NCBI RefSeq assembly: GCF_030053135.1
Contig: NZ_CP125652.1
Span: 310,001-374,000 of the forward strand
Direction of reading: 5' to 3'
DNA length: 64,000 bases
From: Rhizobium sp. BT04
GTDB lineage: Bacteria > Pseudomonadota > Alphaproteobacteria > Rhizobiales > Rhizobiaceae
Part shown: piece after piece, positions 16,086 to 25,611 of the stretch
Layout of the letters: each line of letters starts with the position of its first letter
Numbering within the stretch: position 1 is the stretch's first letter
The notes under the pieces: model-generated
Databases searched by the model: none
The model's input: only the letters and a program-made list of their open reading frames with translations
Told to the model about the DNA's origin: nothing
Made by a program: the position numbers and the translations under genes

Positions 16086-17915
16086 GTGGCCACCAGTGAA
16101 TTTCATCCGATCGAACAGGCCGCTCCAGACAGCAGGGTGGCAGCGCGCCTGCTGCGGGCGATCGAGGCGGTTCTCGGCATTGCCGCGGCGCTTGTTCTCG
16201 CCGTGCTGCTCGTGATGGTGCTGGTGACGGTCTGCCTGCGCTATTTCTTCAGTGCCGGCTTCATTGGTGCCGAGGATCTCGGCATCTGGCTGCATGTGGG
16301 CCTGATTGCGCTCGGCGCGCCGCTCAGCCTCAACAGCGCGCTTGCCATGCGCCTCGACGTCTTCGTTAAGATGCTGCCGGAAAGCCTCCAGCCGGTCACG
16401 CGGATCGGCGCCGATGTTTTCACCGTGCTTTCGGCGCTGATTCTGAGCTTCGGCGGCAGCGAGATCATGACGATGCTCGGCGGCGTCTCGCCGACACTCG
16501 GCGTGCCGGAATGGATCCGCTTCGGTTTCCTCGGCGCCGGCGGCGCGCTGATCCTCGTCGTGCTGCTTCTGCAACGCATCGCCGAAGGCAAGGTCCTGCC
16601 GGTTGTGATTTCGCTTGCGGTCGGCGTCGGGCTCTATGCCGGTATCCCGCATGTCGCGCTCGATCTCGATTGGCCGCCGAGCATCTTCCTCGGACTGATC
16701 GCCGCGGTCGGTCTCGTGCTCGCCGCGCCGCTGCCTCACGCCTTTCTTGCCGCAGCCTATGTCGTCATTGCCTTCGGCAGCAGCCTGCCGGAGCCGGCGA
16801 TCGTCTCGGCAACCGTCACCGGCATCTCGAAATTCCTGCTGCTCGCCATTCCCTTCTTCCTACTCGTCGGCGGTCTCCTCACTGCCTCCGGCGTTGCCAA
16901 CCAGCTTGTGCGCTTCGCTGCCGCCATGGTCGGCCATCGCAGGGCCGGACTGGCGCAGACGACGCTGCTCACCAGCGTTCTCTTTTCCGGCGCCTCCGGC
17001 TCGTCGGTCGCAAATGCCGCTTTCGGCGCATCGACCTTCCAGCCCGAGCTGGTCAAACACGGCTATCGGCCGGCGCAGGCGGCGGCGATCATCGCCTCGA
17101 CATCGGTTCTCGATAATGTCATCCCGCCGTCGATCGCCTTCCTCATCCTTGCGACCGCGACCAATCTTTCCGTCGGCTCGCTGCTCGTCGGCGGCTTCTT
17201 CGCCGGCGGGCTGATGGCCATATGCCTGGCGGTCGCCATCCATCTGACCGTGCGTGAGCAGGTGCCCTTGCCGCGCGCCAATGCGAAACAGCGCTGGCAG
17301 TCGGCGGTCCAGGCGATCCCGGCCTTCGGGCTCGGCGTCATCGTCGTCGTCGGCATCCGCATCGGCATCGTCACCACCACGGAAGCTGCCGCCCTTGCCG
17401 CCTTCTACACGCTGCTGCTCGGTATCGGCGCGCGCCTCGGCATCCTCTCGCTCTATAGCGCCTTCCGCCAGGCGGCTGTCGAGGCGGCGGCGATCGGTCT
17501 TCTCATCGGTACGGCTGGCCCCTTCGCCTTTCTGCTGGCAGTCGACGATGTGTCCGGGCTGATTTCGCATCTGACGACTGTGCTCGGCGGCAGCGCGCTT
17601 GCGGTGATCCTGCTGTCGAACGTCATCCTGCTGGTCGTCGGCCTCGTTCTCGACATCGGCGCGGCGATCCTGCTCTTCGGCCCGATCCTGCTGCCGGCAG
17701 CGGTCGCCGCCGGCATCGATCCCATTCAGTTCGGGGTGATCATCGTCGTCAACCTGATGATCCACGGACTGACGCCGCCGCTTGGCATGCTGATCTTCGT
17801 CGTCAGCGGCGTCACGCGCATTCCCGCTTCGGCACTCTTCCGGGCGGTCGTTCCCTATCTCTCCGCCCTTCTGGTCTCGCTCGCAATCCTTTGCGCCTGG
17901 GCCATCATCTTCTAA
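16086..17915 (+). CDS. TRAP transporter, fused small and large permease (DctQM)
   Basis: 609 residues from a GTG at 16086 (GAAGGT nine bases upstream). The first ~175 residues carry the DctQ-type four-helix membrane subunit (VTVCLRYFFSAGFIGAEDLG). After a linker with extra helices, the DctM large subunit follows (FLLVGGLLTASGVANQLVRF, FSGASGSSVANAAFG, IIASTSVLDNVIPPSIAFL, MIHGLTPPLGMLIFV). QM fusions are a known TRAP form. It drives Na+/H+-coupled import of a carboxylate- or sulfonate-like anion brought by the DctP protein 16 bases downstream. Confidence 0.93.
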   Translation: MATSEFHPIEQAAPDSRVAARLLRAIEAVLGIAAALVLAVLLVMVLVTVCLRYFFSAGFIGAEDLGIWLHVGLIALGAPLSLNSALAMRLDVFVKMLPESLQPVTRIGADVFTVLSALILSFGGSEIMTMLGGVSPTLGVPEWIRFGFLGAGGALILVVLLLQRIAEGKVLPVVISLAVGVGLYAGIPHVALDLDWPPSIFLGLIAAVGLVLAAPLPHAFLAAAYVVIAFGSSLPEPAIVSATVTGISKFLLLAIPFFLLVGGLLTASGVANQLVRFAAAMVGHRRAGLAQTTLLTSVLFSGASGSSVANAAFGASTFQPELVKHGYRPAQAAAIIASTSVLDNVIPPSIAFLILATATNLSVGSLLVGGFFAGGLMAICLAVAIHLTVREQVPLPRANAKQRWQSAVQAIPAFGLGVIVVVGIRIGIVTTTEAAALAAFYTLLLGIGARLGILSLYSAFRQAAVEAAAIGLLIGTAGPFAFLLAVDDVSGLISHLTTVLGGSALAVILLSNVILLVVGLVLDIGAAILLFGPILLPAAVAAGIDPIQFGVIIVVNLMIHGLTPPLGMLIFVVSGVTRIPASALFRAVVPYLSALLVSLAILCAWAIIF

Positions 17916-17931
17916 CCAACAGGACAACCCC

Positions 17932-18930
17932 ATGGACGATCTCAACCGACGCAATTTCTTAAAGACCGCAGCCCTCACTGGTGCGGCGCTTGCAGCGCCC
18001 GCCTTCGTCCGCACGGCGGCTGCCCGCACGACGACGATCACGATCGCCTCGCTGCTCGGCGACGACAAGCCGGAGACGAAGATCTGGGTGAAGATCGGCG
18101 AATTGGTCGAGGCGAAGCTTCCCGGCCAGTTCAAGTTCAATATCGTCAGGAACGGTGCGCTCGGCGGCGAGAAGGAAGTGGCCGAAGGCGTGCGTCTCGG
18201 TTCCATCCAGGCCAGCCTCTCGACGGTCTCGTCGCTCTCCGGCTGGGCGCCGGAACTGCAGATCCTCGATCTGCCCTTCCTCTTCCGCGATGCCGACCAT
18301 GTGCGCCGGACCGTCAGCGGAGATGTCGGCGCCGATCTCAAGCAGAAGCTGCAGGCGCAGAATTTCGTCGTCGGCGATTTCATCAATTACGGCGCCCGTC
18401 ATCTCCTCACCAAGGAGCCGGTGACACGGCCGGAGCAGCTCAAGGGCAAGCGCATCCGCGTCATCCAGAGCCCGCTGCACACCAAGCTGTGGAGCGCATT
18501 CGGCACGACGCCGATCGGCATTCCGATCACCGAGACCTACAATGCCCTTGCAACCGGCGTCGCCGACGCGATGGACCTGACCAAATCGGCCTATGCCGGC
18601 TTCAAGCTCTATGAGGTCGTGCCCGATATGACCGAGACCGGCCACATCTGGGCATCCGGCATCGTCTATTATTCCTCGACCTTCTGGGCCGGCCTCAACG
18701 ACGAGCAGAAGGCGGTGTTCCAGCAGGCCTCCAGCGAAGGGGCCGCCTATTTCAACCAGCTGATCGTCGACGACGAAGCCAAATCCGTCGAGACGGCGCT
18801 TGGCCATGGCGGAAAGCTCTTGAAGCCGGAAGCCTTCGACGAATGGCAGAAGGGCGCCCAGGGCGTCTGGGACGATTTCGCGGCTGTCGTCGGCGGCCTC
18901 GACAGGATCAAATCGGTCCAGGCCGCCTGA
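17932..18930 (+). CDS. TRAP transporter substrate-binding protein (DctP family), Tat-exported
   Basis: 332 residues. A Tat signal is present at the N-terminus (RRNFLKTAALTGAALAAPAF), so it is exported folded to the periplasm. The mature part is a DctP/SBP type (FKFNIVRNGALGGEKEVAEG, LPFLFRDADHVRRTVSGDVG). The conserved ligand-anchoring Arg is expected in GKRIRVIQSP. Later ALATGVADAMDLTKSAYAGFKLYEVV matches the hinge region. Last gene of the operon; a GACCGATGG hairpin follows. Ligand not determinable, but the SsuD-like neighbour points to a sulfonate. Confidence 0.93.
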   Translation: MDDLNRRNFLKTAALTGAALAAPAFVRTAAARTTTITIASLLGDDKPETKIWVKIGELVEAKLPGQFKFNIVRNGALGGEKEVAEGVRLGSIQASLSTVSSLSGWAPELQILDLPFLFRDADHVRRTVSGDVGADLKQKLQAQNFVVGDFINYGARHLLTKEPVTRPEQLKGKRIRVIQSPLHTKLWSAFGTTPIGIPITETYNALATGVADAMDLTKSAYAGFKLYEVVPDMTETGHIWASGIVYYSSTFWAGLNDEQKAVFQQASSEGAAYFNQLIVDDEAKSVETALGHGGKLLKPEAFDEWQKGAQGVWDDFAAVVGGLDRIKSVQAA

Positions 18931-18969
18931 GCAAGGGGCAGGGCGGTTTGTGCCTGCCGCTTTTGACGG

Positions 18970-18991
18970 GACCGATGGAAAACCATCGGTC
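18970..18991 (+). terminator. Hairpin after the TRAP operon
   Basis: GACCGATGG (18970-18978), loop AAAA, CCATCGGTC (18983-18991), followed only by TCTTCG. A perfect 9-bp stem but a weak T-run; a likely but not strong terminator. The remaining ~230 bases to the peroxiredoxin gene show no ORF that I would support. Confidence 0.5.
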
Positions 18992-19224
18992 TCTTCGTCG
19001 CGCGCACTTGCCGGAAAAATAATGCCGCAGCAGGCCGGAAATCGAAAGAGCATGCCTTCGGTTATCGTGGTATATGACTTACTTAAAATCCTGGACTGGG
19101 AAGTCTTTACCTTCGGCCGGTGCGATCCTGTTGACCGCAATCTCGCGACCGCTTCCGGCGGACGGATCCCATGGCCTCGATTTGAGCTGAACAACTTTGA
19201 ACACAAGGCTTTGGAGGGCCGACC

Positions 19225-19884
19225 ATGAGCTTACGCATCAACGATATTGCCCCCGATTTTACCGCCGACACCACCCAGGGACCGGTCAGTTTCCATGATT
19301 GGATCGGCAATGGCTGGGCCGTCCTGTTCTCGCATCCGAAGAATTTCACGCCTGTCTGCACCACCGAGCTCGGTGCCATGGCAGGCCTCGCGGGAGAATT
19401 TTCCAAGCGCGGCGCCAAGATCATCGGCATCTCCGTCGATCCGGTGGAAAGCCATGCCAAGTGGAAGAACGACATCAAGACCGCCACCGGTTTCGACGTC
19501 GAATATCCCCTGATCGGTGACAAGGACCTCAAGGTCGCCAAGCTCTACGATATGCTGCCGGCCGGCGCCGGCGAGAGCTCGGAAGGCCGCACGCCAGCCG
19601 ACAATGCGACGGTGCGTTCGGTTTTCATCATCGGTCCGGATAAGAAGATCAAGCTGATCCTGACCTATCCGATGACGACGGGCCGGAATTTCAACGAGAT
19701 CCTGCGCGCCATCGACTCTATCCAGCTGACGGCGAAGCACCAGGTGGCGACACCGGCGAACTGGAACCAGGGCGAGGACGTCATCATCACCGCCGCGGTT
19801 TCCAACGAAGACGCGATCACGCGTTTCGGTTCCTTCGATACGGTGCTGCCTTATCTCCGCAAGACCAAGCAGCCGACTGCCTGA
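19225..19884 (+). CDS. 1-Cys peroxiredoxin (Prx6 subfamily)
   Basis: 219 residues. The peroxidatic Cys45 lies in FSHPKNFTPVCTTELG with the helper Thr42, and Arg follows in the ATVRSVFIIGPDKKIKL region. The long C-terminal domain (HQVATPANWNQGEDVIITAAV) and absence of a typical resolving Cys mark the Prx6/1-Cys group, which reduces H2O2 and organic hydroperoxides. GGAGGG lies 6 bases before the ATG. Monocistronic, with a strong terminator downstream. Confidence 0.95.
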   Translation: MSLRINDIAPDFTADTTQGPVSFHDWIGNGWAVLFSHPKNFTPVCTTELGAMAGLAGEFSKRGAKIIGISVDPVESHAKWKNDIKTATGFDVEYPLIGDKDLKVAKLYDMLPAGAGESSEGRTPADNATVRSVFIIGPDKKIKLILTYPMTTGRNFNEILRAIDSIQLTAKHQVATPANWNQGEDVIITAAVSNEDAITRFGSFDTVLPYLRKTKQPTA

Positions 19885-19905
19885 TCGCTGTTCTTAAGAT
19901 TCTCC

Positions 19906-19937
19906 AAGCCGCCGCGAGCACGTCGCGGCGGCTTTTT
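19906..19937. terminator. Bidirectional intrinsic terminator
   Basis: AAGCCGCCGCGA (19906-19917) pairs with TCGCGGCGGCTT (19923-19934) around a 5-base loop, with T-runs on both sides. It separates the convergent peroxiredoxin and PuuD-like genes. Confidence 0.9.
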
Positions 19938-19946
19938 ACTGATCAG

Positions 19947-20717
19947 CTAAGCGGTGGCTTTTCGTGCCCGCACCGCATCGCCGAATGCCTGAAACAGCGC
20001 ACGGTTCACAGGGTTGGTCTGCGGATCGTATTCGGCATGCCATTGAACGCCGAGCGCAAATCCCGGCGCGTCCTTGAACCGTATCGCCTCGATCGTCCCG
20101 TCCTCGGCAATACCTTCGGCAACGACCTTCTCGCCAAGCTCGAGAATGCCCTGTCCATGCAGGGAATTCACCCGGATCGTCTCCCGCCCGAGGATGCGCG
20201 CAAACATCCCGTCCTCTATAAGTCGAACATCGTGACGATCGCCGAAAACGATGGCGAGGTCGGGATGGATCTCGCCGGTTTCCAGGCGCGGCATTCGGTG
20301 GTTCATGCGTCCGGGCAATTCCCGGATTTCGGGATGCAGCGAGCCGCCGGCCGCGACGTTCATTTCCTGAAAACCGCGGCATATGCCGAAAATGGGAACG
20401 CCGCGCGCAACACAGGCTTCGATCAACGGCAACGCCAGCCCGTCACGATCCTCGTCATAAGGTTCATGCTTGGGATCCGGCACAGTGTTGAAACGGCTGG
20501 GATGGACATTGGCTCTGGCGCCCGTCAGTAGGATGCCGTCGACGACAGCCAGCAGATCTGCGATATCGGCCAGTTTGGGATTGCCGGCAAACATCAGCGG
20601 CAAGGCATCGGCGACATCGGCCACGGCCCGCAGATTGTTTTCTCCGACAAGCTGAGCCGGAAATCGGCTTTCGACAACGCGGGCATTCCCGATGATGCCG
20701 ATTACGGGTCTTGTCAT
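19947..20717 (-). CDS. Gamma-glutamyl-gamma-aminobutyrate hydrolase family protein (PuuD-like, class I glutamine amidotransferase fold)
   Basis: 256 residues. Peptidase C26 features: nucleophile Cys113 in PIFGICRGFQEMN, then the His227/Glu229 pair in GVQWHAEYDPQ. GGSLHPEI follows the nucleophile helix as in PuuD. PuuD cleaves gamma-Glu-GABA to glutamate and GABA in putrescine breakdown, but no other puu gene is nearby, so the substrate is only suggested. Cytoplasmic. Convergent with the peroxiredoxin gene and sharing its terminator. Confidence 0.9.
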   Translation of the reverse strand: MTRPVIGIIGNARVVESRFPAQLVGENNLRAVADVADALPLMFAGNPKLADIADLLAVVDGILLTGARANVHPSRFNTVPDPKHEPYDEDRDGLALPLIEACVARGVPIFGICRGFQEMNVAAGGSLHPEIRELPGRMNHRMPRLETGEIHPDLAIVFGDRHDVRLIEDGMFARILGRETIRVNSLHGQGILELGEKVVAEGIAEDGTIEAIRFKDAPGFALGVQWHAEYDPQTNPVNRALFQAFGDAVRARKATA

Positions 20718-20843
20718 TGCTGGTCACACCCCAAGTCGCAACGCCGGATAATGCCAGAGCCCCCGGGCAGATGATTAAACACCGTGTAGCCGGATCGGCC
20801 TCTGGCCGGCCGCCACCATGATTATCCTTAGCTGGGCCGAAGC

Positions 20844-21566
20844 TCAATCCGGAACGGGAAGGGCGCGCTGGTTGTAGAGGATCTTGCGGATGCGCGCCTG
20901 TTCTTCTTCGGAAGGTTTGCTGTTGTCGGTGCCGAGATCGGCGCCCACCGCAAGGCCGCGCTGGACGCCGGGCCGTGCGCCGACCTCCTCGAACCATCGC
21001 TTGAAATGCTTGAATTCGTCGATGTCCTGACCCTGCGCCTGCCAGTTGACGGTCCAGGGATAGCTGATGATGTCGGCGATGGTGAATTCGTCGCCGGCGA
21101 GATAACGCCGGTCGCGAAGCCGCATGTTGAGAACGCCGTAGAGGCGGTTGGCTTCGTCGGTGAAGCGCCGCACGGCATAGGACTGATCGCCTTCGCGATC
21201 GCCGAGGCGGCGGAAGTGCCCGGCTTCACCGAGCTTCGGCCCTTGGTTGGCCATCTGCCAGATCACCCATTGCGTCACCTCGTATTTGCCGCGCAGATCC
21301 TGCGGCCAGAATTTGCCGGTCTTTTCGGCGAGGTAGAAGAGGATCGCGCCGGATTCGAAGACGCTGAGCGGCCCGCCGCCGTCGGCAGGCGCGTGGTCGA
21401 CGATAGCAGGCATGCGGTGATTGGGATTGAGTTGGAGATAATCGGGTTTGAACTGGTCGCCGCGGCTGATATTGACCGGCACCAGCCGGTAGGGCGTGCC
21501 GGTTTCCTCCAGGAAGATCGAAACCTTCTTGCCGTTCGGCGTCGGCCAGTAATGGAGATCAATCAT
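20844..21566 (-). CDS. Glutathione S-transferase family protein (YghU/YfcG-like)
   Basis: 240 residues. N-terminal thioredoxin fold (MIDLHYWPTPNGKKVSIFLE, NPNHRMPAIVDH, ESGAILFYLAEKTGKFWP) and helical C-terminal domain (DEFTIADIISYPWTVNW). The Thr-Pro-Asn motif is the same as in the paralogue at 12831-13460, pointing to the disulfide-reductase type; this copy has a longer C-terminal tail ending KILYNQRALPVPD. Single gene, divergent from the lytic transglycosylase at 21791. Confidence 0.9.
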   Translation of the reverse strand: MIDLHYWPTPNGKKVSIFLEETGTPYRLVPVNISRGDQFKPDYLQLNPNHRMPAIVDHAPADGGGPLSVFESGAILFYLAEKTGKFWPQDLRGKYEVTQWVIWQMANQGPKLGEAGHFRRLGDREGDQSYAVRRFTDEANRLYGVLNMRLRDRRYLAGDEFTIADIISYPWTVNWQAQGQDIDEFKHFKRWFEEVGARPGVQRGLAVGADLGTDNSKPSEEEQARIRKILYNQRALPVPD

Positions 21567-21790
21567 CTACGCGTCCTCGTTCGCTGATGTATTCTGGCGA
21601 TCAGGATGACGCTGCGACCGTGGCAGGTCGAATATATCTGTTCCAAAATTGAGGACGAAATTAGAAACCTGGTGCAGAGGTGGAAATGGGGGAAGCTTCC
21701 TACCCGTATCGATGGTATTGAGAATCCAGCGTCGCGATGGAAGTTCGAACCCGCCGAGATCCGATGATAGGCCGGAAACGTCAGTCCGAC

Positions 21791-22720
21791 ATGGGAAGGA
21801 GATCGGCGAAGGCCATGCTTTCGCTCTGCCTTCTGTTTTCTCATGTCGACGCGGTCATGGCTCAGCCGGAAGGAAGCGCGGCGCCGCCGGCCTGTCTCTA
21901 TTCAGGTCCTTCGGCGTCTGGATTGGGTGAAACGCTCTGCATCCGTAAGGACAGTTTCAACCGTGACCTCTGCGTCGCGATCGAGCATTTCGCCAGCGCC
22001 AATCAATTGCCGCCGGATTATTTCGCTCGTCTCATCTGGCGGGAAAGCACCTTTCGCCCGGATGCCGTCAGCTTCAAAGGAGCCCAGGGGATTGCGCAGT
22101 TCATGCCCGGAACGGCGAAACTCCGCGGCCTCGAAGACAGCTACCAGGTGTTGGAAGCCTTAAGGAAATCGGCGCAGTATCTCGACGAATTGCGCAATCG
22201 CTTCGGCAATCTCGGCCTTGCCGCCGCTGCCTATAACGCCGGCGAAAATGGCCTTGCCTCTTACCTTACGTCAGGAAGATTGCCTTACGAGACGCGCGGC
22301 TACGTGATGGCGATCACCGCGCATACGATCGAGGAATGGAAGGATAACCCGCCGGAAAATGCGGCCGCCCCGCTCGACAAGGACAAACCGTTTCTCGATG
22401 GCTGCGTGGCGCTTGCGGAGAGACGGACGTTGAAGGACACGCCCTGGCGTCAGGAGGGCGAATGGGCACCCTGGGGCGTCCAGCTTGCGGCGAACGCCAA
22501 TGTCGCGATAGCCCGGCGCATGTTTCTCGATGCCGTGCAGGATCTGCCTGCGCCATTGAACGCCGAGCAACCGCTGATCCTGCGCCAGCGCGACCGCAGC
22601 TTCGGTTTTCGCCCGCGTTATGCCGCCCGCATCGGCCGGCAGACACGCTTGGAAGCCAATGACCTCTGTAACCAGATCCGCAAACACGGCGGCACCTGCC
22701 TTGTCTTCAAGAATCGATAG
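21791..22720 (+). CDS. Lytic murein transglycosylase (SLT domain)
   Basis: 309 residues from ATG 21791; ATGs at 21764 and 21815 are also possible. A signal peptide is visible (AMLSLCLLFSHVDAVMA). The Slt domain spans about residues 70-170: catalytic Glu in LIWRESTFRPDAVS, then GAQGIAQFMPGTA and AAAYNAGENGL. It cleaves the glycan strands of peptidoglycan in the periplasm. The C-terminal part (about 170-309) is unlike common Slt domains; it ends LCNQIRKHGGTCLVFKNR with a Cys pair and could be a wall- or partner-binding region. Confidence 0.88.
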   Translation: MGRRSAKAMLSLCLLFSHVDAVMAQPEGSAAPPACLYSGPSASGLGETLCIRKDSFNRDLCVAIEHFASANQLPPDYFARLIWRESTFRPDAVSFKGAQGIAQFMPGTAKLRGLEDSYQVLEALRKSAQYLDELRNRFGNLGLAAAAYNAGENGLASYLTSGRLPYETRGYVMAITAHTIEEWKDNPPENAAAPLDKDKPFLDGCVALAERRTLKDTPWRQEGEWAPWGVQLAANANVAIARRMFLDAVQDLPAPLNAEQPLILRQRDRSFGFRPRYAARIGRQTRLEANDLCNQIRKHGGTCLVFKNR

Positions 22721-22813
22721 CGAGCCCGATCGAGCCGCCTGGGTCACGAAAAGTCTGCTTGCAGGATCGCCTGAGCACAGCATATTCGACACGGAAATAC
22801 CAAGGGAGGAACG

Positions 22814-23770
22814 ATGATGCGGGTTTTGGTAATCGGGGCAACGGGCCATGTCGGAACCTATCTCGTTCCCCGTCTGGTGGAGGCAGGTCACGACGTCGTT
22901 ACGATCAGCCGCGGCAGGGCAAAGCCTTACATGGCAAACTACGCATGGGCTTCGGTCGATCAGCGTCAGATGGACCGGGCAGCGATGCAGCGCACGGGTG
23001 AGTTCGGCCCGGCCGTGCGCGCAGTGAAAGCCGATATCGTCATCGACATGATCTGCTTCACGCTGGAAAGCGCCGAGCAACTGGTGACGGCGCTGTCCGG
23101 GCATGTCGGCCATTTCCTGCATACCGGCACGATCTGGACGCATGGCTACCCCAGCGCCGTGCCGACGCTGGAAGAGGCGCCGAAGTCTCCTTTCGGCGAC
23201 TACGGCACACAGAAGGCTGCGATCGAAACCTATCTGCTGCAGCAGGCAAGGCTTCGCGGATTTCCGGCAACCATCATCCATCCCGGCCACATTGTCGGCC
23301 CCGGCTGGGCGCCGCTCAATCCGGCCGGCAATTTCAACCTGCAGGTCTTTTCGACCCTTGCCCGCGGGGAGGCCCTGGCGCTGCCCAATTTCGGCTTGGA
23401 GACCGTTCATCACGTCCATGCCGATGACGTGGCGGCGATGTTCACGAATGCGATTGCCAACTGGAATGCCTCGATCGGCGAAAGTTTCCACGCGGTTTCG
23501 GAGCAGGCTTTGACGCTTCGCGGCTATGCCGAAGCCATGTCGCGCTGGTTTGGTCACGAGCCGAAGCTCACCTTCGCCCCATTCGACGCCTGGGCCGAAA
23601 GCCAGACGGCCGAGGATGCGGAGGCGACCTGGGAACATATCGCCCGCAGCCCGAATTGCTCGATTGCCAAGGCCAAACGCCTGCTCGGTTACACCCCGAG
23701 ATACACCTCCCTGCAGGCGGTGGAGGAATCTGTCGGCTGGCTGGTCGGGCAGGGGCGGATCGAGACCTGA
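22814..23770 (+). CDS. NAD-dependent epimerase/dehydratase family protein
   Basis: 318 residues. Rossmann start with the nucleotide-binding loop (RVLVIGATGHVGTYLVPRLV). An extended-SDR layout follows, with TGTIWTHG and a YGTQKAAIE motif (Tyr-x-x-x-Lys catalytic pair), then a substrate-domain signature (PATIIHPGHIVGPGW). Family members epimerise or dehydrate nucleotide sugars or reduce related substrates; no specific substrate can be named. GGGAGGAAC precedes the ATG pair. No sugar-metabolism neighbours help assign it. Convergent with the glycerate kinase gene, 7 bases apart. Confidence 0.85.
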   Translation: MMRVLVIGATGHVGTYLVPRLVEAGHDVVTISRGRAKPYMANYAWASVDQRQMDRAAMQRTGEFGPAVRAVKADIVIDMICFTLESAEQLVTALSGHVGHFLHTGTIWTHGYPSAVPTLEEAPKSPFGDYGTQKAAIETYLLQQARLRGFPATIIHPGHIVGPGWAPLNPAGNFNLQVFSTLARGEALALPNFGLETVHHVHADDVAAMFTNAIANWNASIGESFHAVSEQALTLRGYAEAMSRWFGHEPKLTFAPFDAWAESQTAEDAEATWEHIARSPNCSIAKAKRLLGYTPRYTSLQAVEESVGWLVGQGRIET

Positions 23771-23777
23771 CCCCGGT

Positions 23778-25043
23778 CTAGCGGATCAAGATGGCCCTGA
23801 AATCATTGACATTGGTGCCGGTCGGGCCGGTTTCGAAGAGATCACCGGTGGCCGCGAAGCCAGAATAGCTGTCATTGCTGTCGAGCAGCCGGCGCGGATC
23901 GAGGCCGGCGGCGCGCAGGCGCCTTGCCGTGCCGCCATCGGCAAAGGCGCCGGCATTATCCTCCGAGCCGTCGATCCCGTCCGTGTCGGCGGCCAGGACA
24001 TGAATGCCCTCCTGTCCGTCGATCGCCAGCGCCATGGCGAGCGCGAATTCGCCATTGCGTCCGCCCTTGCCGCCCTTGGCTCTCAGCGTCACCGTCGTCT
24101 CGCCGCCGGAGAGGATGGCGACCGGCTTCGAAAACGGCCTGTTGCGGCCCGACACTTCGCGGGCGATCGCCGCATGCACCAGCGCCACGTCGCGCGATTC
24201 CCCCTCGATTGCATCCGAGAGAATCGCCGGCTCGATCCCCTGCGACTTCGCGAGCGCCGCCGCTGCCTCCAGCGAGACGCCGGCGGAAGCGATGATGTGG
24301 TGCTCATGCCGTAAGAAGACCGGATCGTCCGGCCGTGGCGCATCGGCTTTCGGCGAGTTCAAATGGTCGAGTGCTGCCTGCTGCAGCTGCAATCCGTATT
24401 GCCTGACGATCTCGAGCGCATCGTGCCGCGTCGAGCCATCCGGCACCGTCGGCCCGGAGGCGACATGGGCCGGGTTGTCGCCGGGAATATCGGAGACGAT
24501 CAGACTGACGACCTTCGCTTTGGTCGCTGCTGCAAGTCTTCCGCCCTTGATGGTGGAGAGATGCTTGCGCACGACATTCATCGCCGAGATCGGCGCGCCC
24601 GAGGCAAGCAGCATTTGGTTGAGTGCGATCTCGTCTTCAAGGCTCAGCCCCGGGGGCGGGGCGGGCAGCAGCGCCGAGCCGCCGCCGCAGATCAGCGCGA
24701 TCACCAGATCGTCCTCGCTCAGCCCGTTCACCGTCTCCATCAGCCGCTTTGCGCCGGCAAGCCCCGCGGCATCCGGCACCGGATGGGCGGCCTCGATGAT
24801 CTCGATATCGCGCGTCTCGCAGCCATAGCCGTAGCGGGTGATCACCAGGCCTTCGAGCGCTCCGTCCCACACGCTTTCGAGCGCCCGCGCCATCTGCGCC
24901 GCGCCCTTGCCGGCGCCGATCACCACGGTCTGTCCCTTCGGCCTGTCAGGCAGATGCGCCTTGATGCCGGTCAGCGGATCGGCGGCGCGAACCGCCGCGT
25001 CGAACAGGCTTTTCAGGAAATCGCGGGGAGCTGATATCGTCAT
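23778..25043 (-). CDS. Glycerate 2-kinase, GckA/TtuD (MOFRL) family
   Basis: 421 residues from the ATG at 25043. The N-terminal DUF4147-type domain has [17 protein letters not shown], a Gly-rich [21 protein letters not shown] motif and [16 protein letters not shown]. The C-terminal MOFRL domain follows ([53 protein letters not shown]). The family phosphorylates glycerate in tartrate, glyoxylate and serine-cycle routes and was formerly annotated hydroxypyruvate reductase. It stands alone; no glyoxylate or tartronate genes adjoin it. Cytoplasmic. Confidence 0.9.
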   Translation of the reverse strand: MTISAPRDFLKSLFDAAVRAADPLTGIKAHLPDRPKGQTVVIGAGKGAAQMARALESVWDGALEGLVITRYGYGCETRDIEIIEAAHPVPDAAGLAGAKRLMETVNGLSEDDLVIALICGGGSALLPAPPPGLSLEDEIALNQMLLASGAPISAMNVVRKHLSTIKGGRLAAATKAKVVSLIVSDIPGDNPAHVASGPTVPDGSTRHDALEIVRQYGLQLQQAALDHLNSPKADAPRPDDPVFLRHEHHIIASAGVSLEAAAALAKSQGIEPAILSDAIEGESRDVALVHAAIAREVSGRNRPFSKPVAILSGGETTVTLRAKGGKGGRNGEFALAMALAIDGQEGIHVLAADTDGIDGSEDNAGAFADGGTARRLRAAGLDPRRLLDSNDSYSGFAATGDLFETGPTGTNVNDFRAILIR

Positions 25044-25243
25044 CGGTGGTCCCAGTTGCCTCGAGTGTCGGTCATGATGCGGACTGTCGACGCATCGGCG
25101 TGCCGGCGTCAAGGTCGAAGACGAGGCGGCGTGACAGCCGTGGACTGCAAATTCTGCCTCCTCCAAAGGAGCGGATACGAACGATAGAAAGCATTAACCA
25201 TAGTCCCGTAGACAACGAACAGGATCAAAGGAACCTGTGTTCG

Positions 25244-25543
25244 ATGGCTACTGAAATGACCTGCCGCCCCGCCGCCTCTCGTGAAGGCAGGGTTATTGCT
25301 TTTCCCTCTGGGACCGGAACGGCCAATATCGAGCGCTGCGCCCGCGAACTCGGCCGGCGGCATGGCGCGGAGGCGATCGAATTCTGGAGAGCCGAATGCC
25401 GCAGGATAGCCGATCAGCTTCTGGCAGCCGGCATGCCGGAGAGTGAGGTCGGTCAGCGGGTGCTGCAGTTTCAGCAAGATGTCCAGATCGAACTCGTCCT
25501 CAACCATCAAAACGGGCCGCTGCCCAAGTCTCAAAACCGATAG
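25244..25543 (+). CDS. Small conserved rhizobial protein (possible DUF6074 family)
   Basis: 99 residues from ATG 25244, with AAAGGAA about 11 bases upstream. Soluble and charged, helical in the second half (EAIEFWRAECRRIADQLLAAG, then ESEVGQRVLQFQQDVQ). The opening ASREGRVIAFP, followed by a helix with W-R-x-x-C, resembles the rhizobial DUF6074 type. No catalytic motif seen. The opposite strand also has an open frame, but the plus-strand reading has the better start and codon pattern. Function unknown. Confidence 0.6.
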   Translation: MATEMTCRPAASREGRVIAFPSGTGTANIERCARELGRRHGAEAIEFWRAECRRIADQLLAAGMPESEVGQRVLQFQQDVQIELVLNHQNGPLPKSQNR

Positions 25544-25611
25544 CGGCAATCTCGCTGGATCATGCCGTCGAGTAGCCGCTGCTTGGCATGCAGGCCAGTT
25601 TGTCGCGAATA

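Noticed and set aside
14991-16739. Very long minus-strand open frames opposite the SsuD-like and TRAP genes, and similar ones elsewhere
   Set aside because: They are mirror frames of GC-rich genes, with compositions rich in Arg, His, Asp and Gln and no domain; the plus-strand products have clear families.
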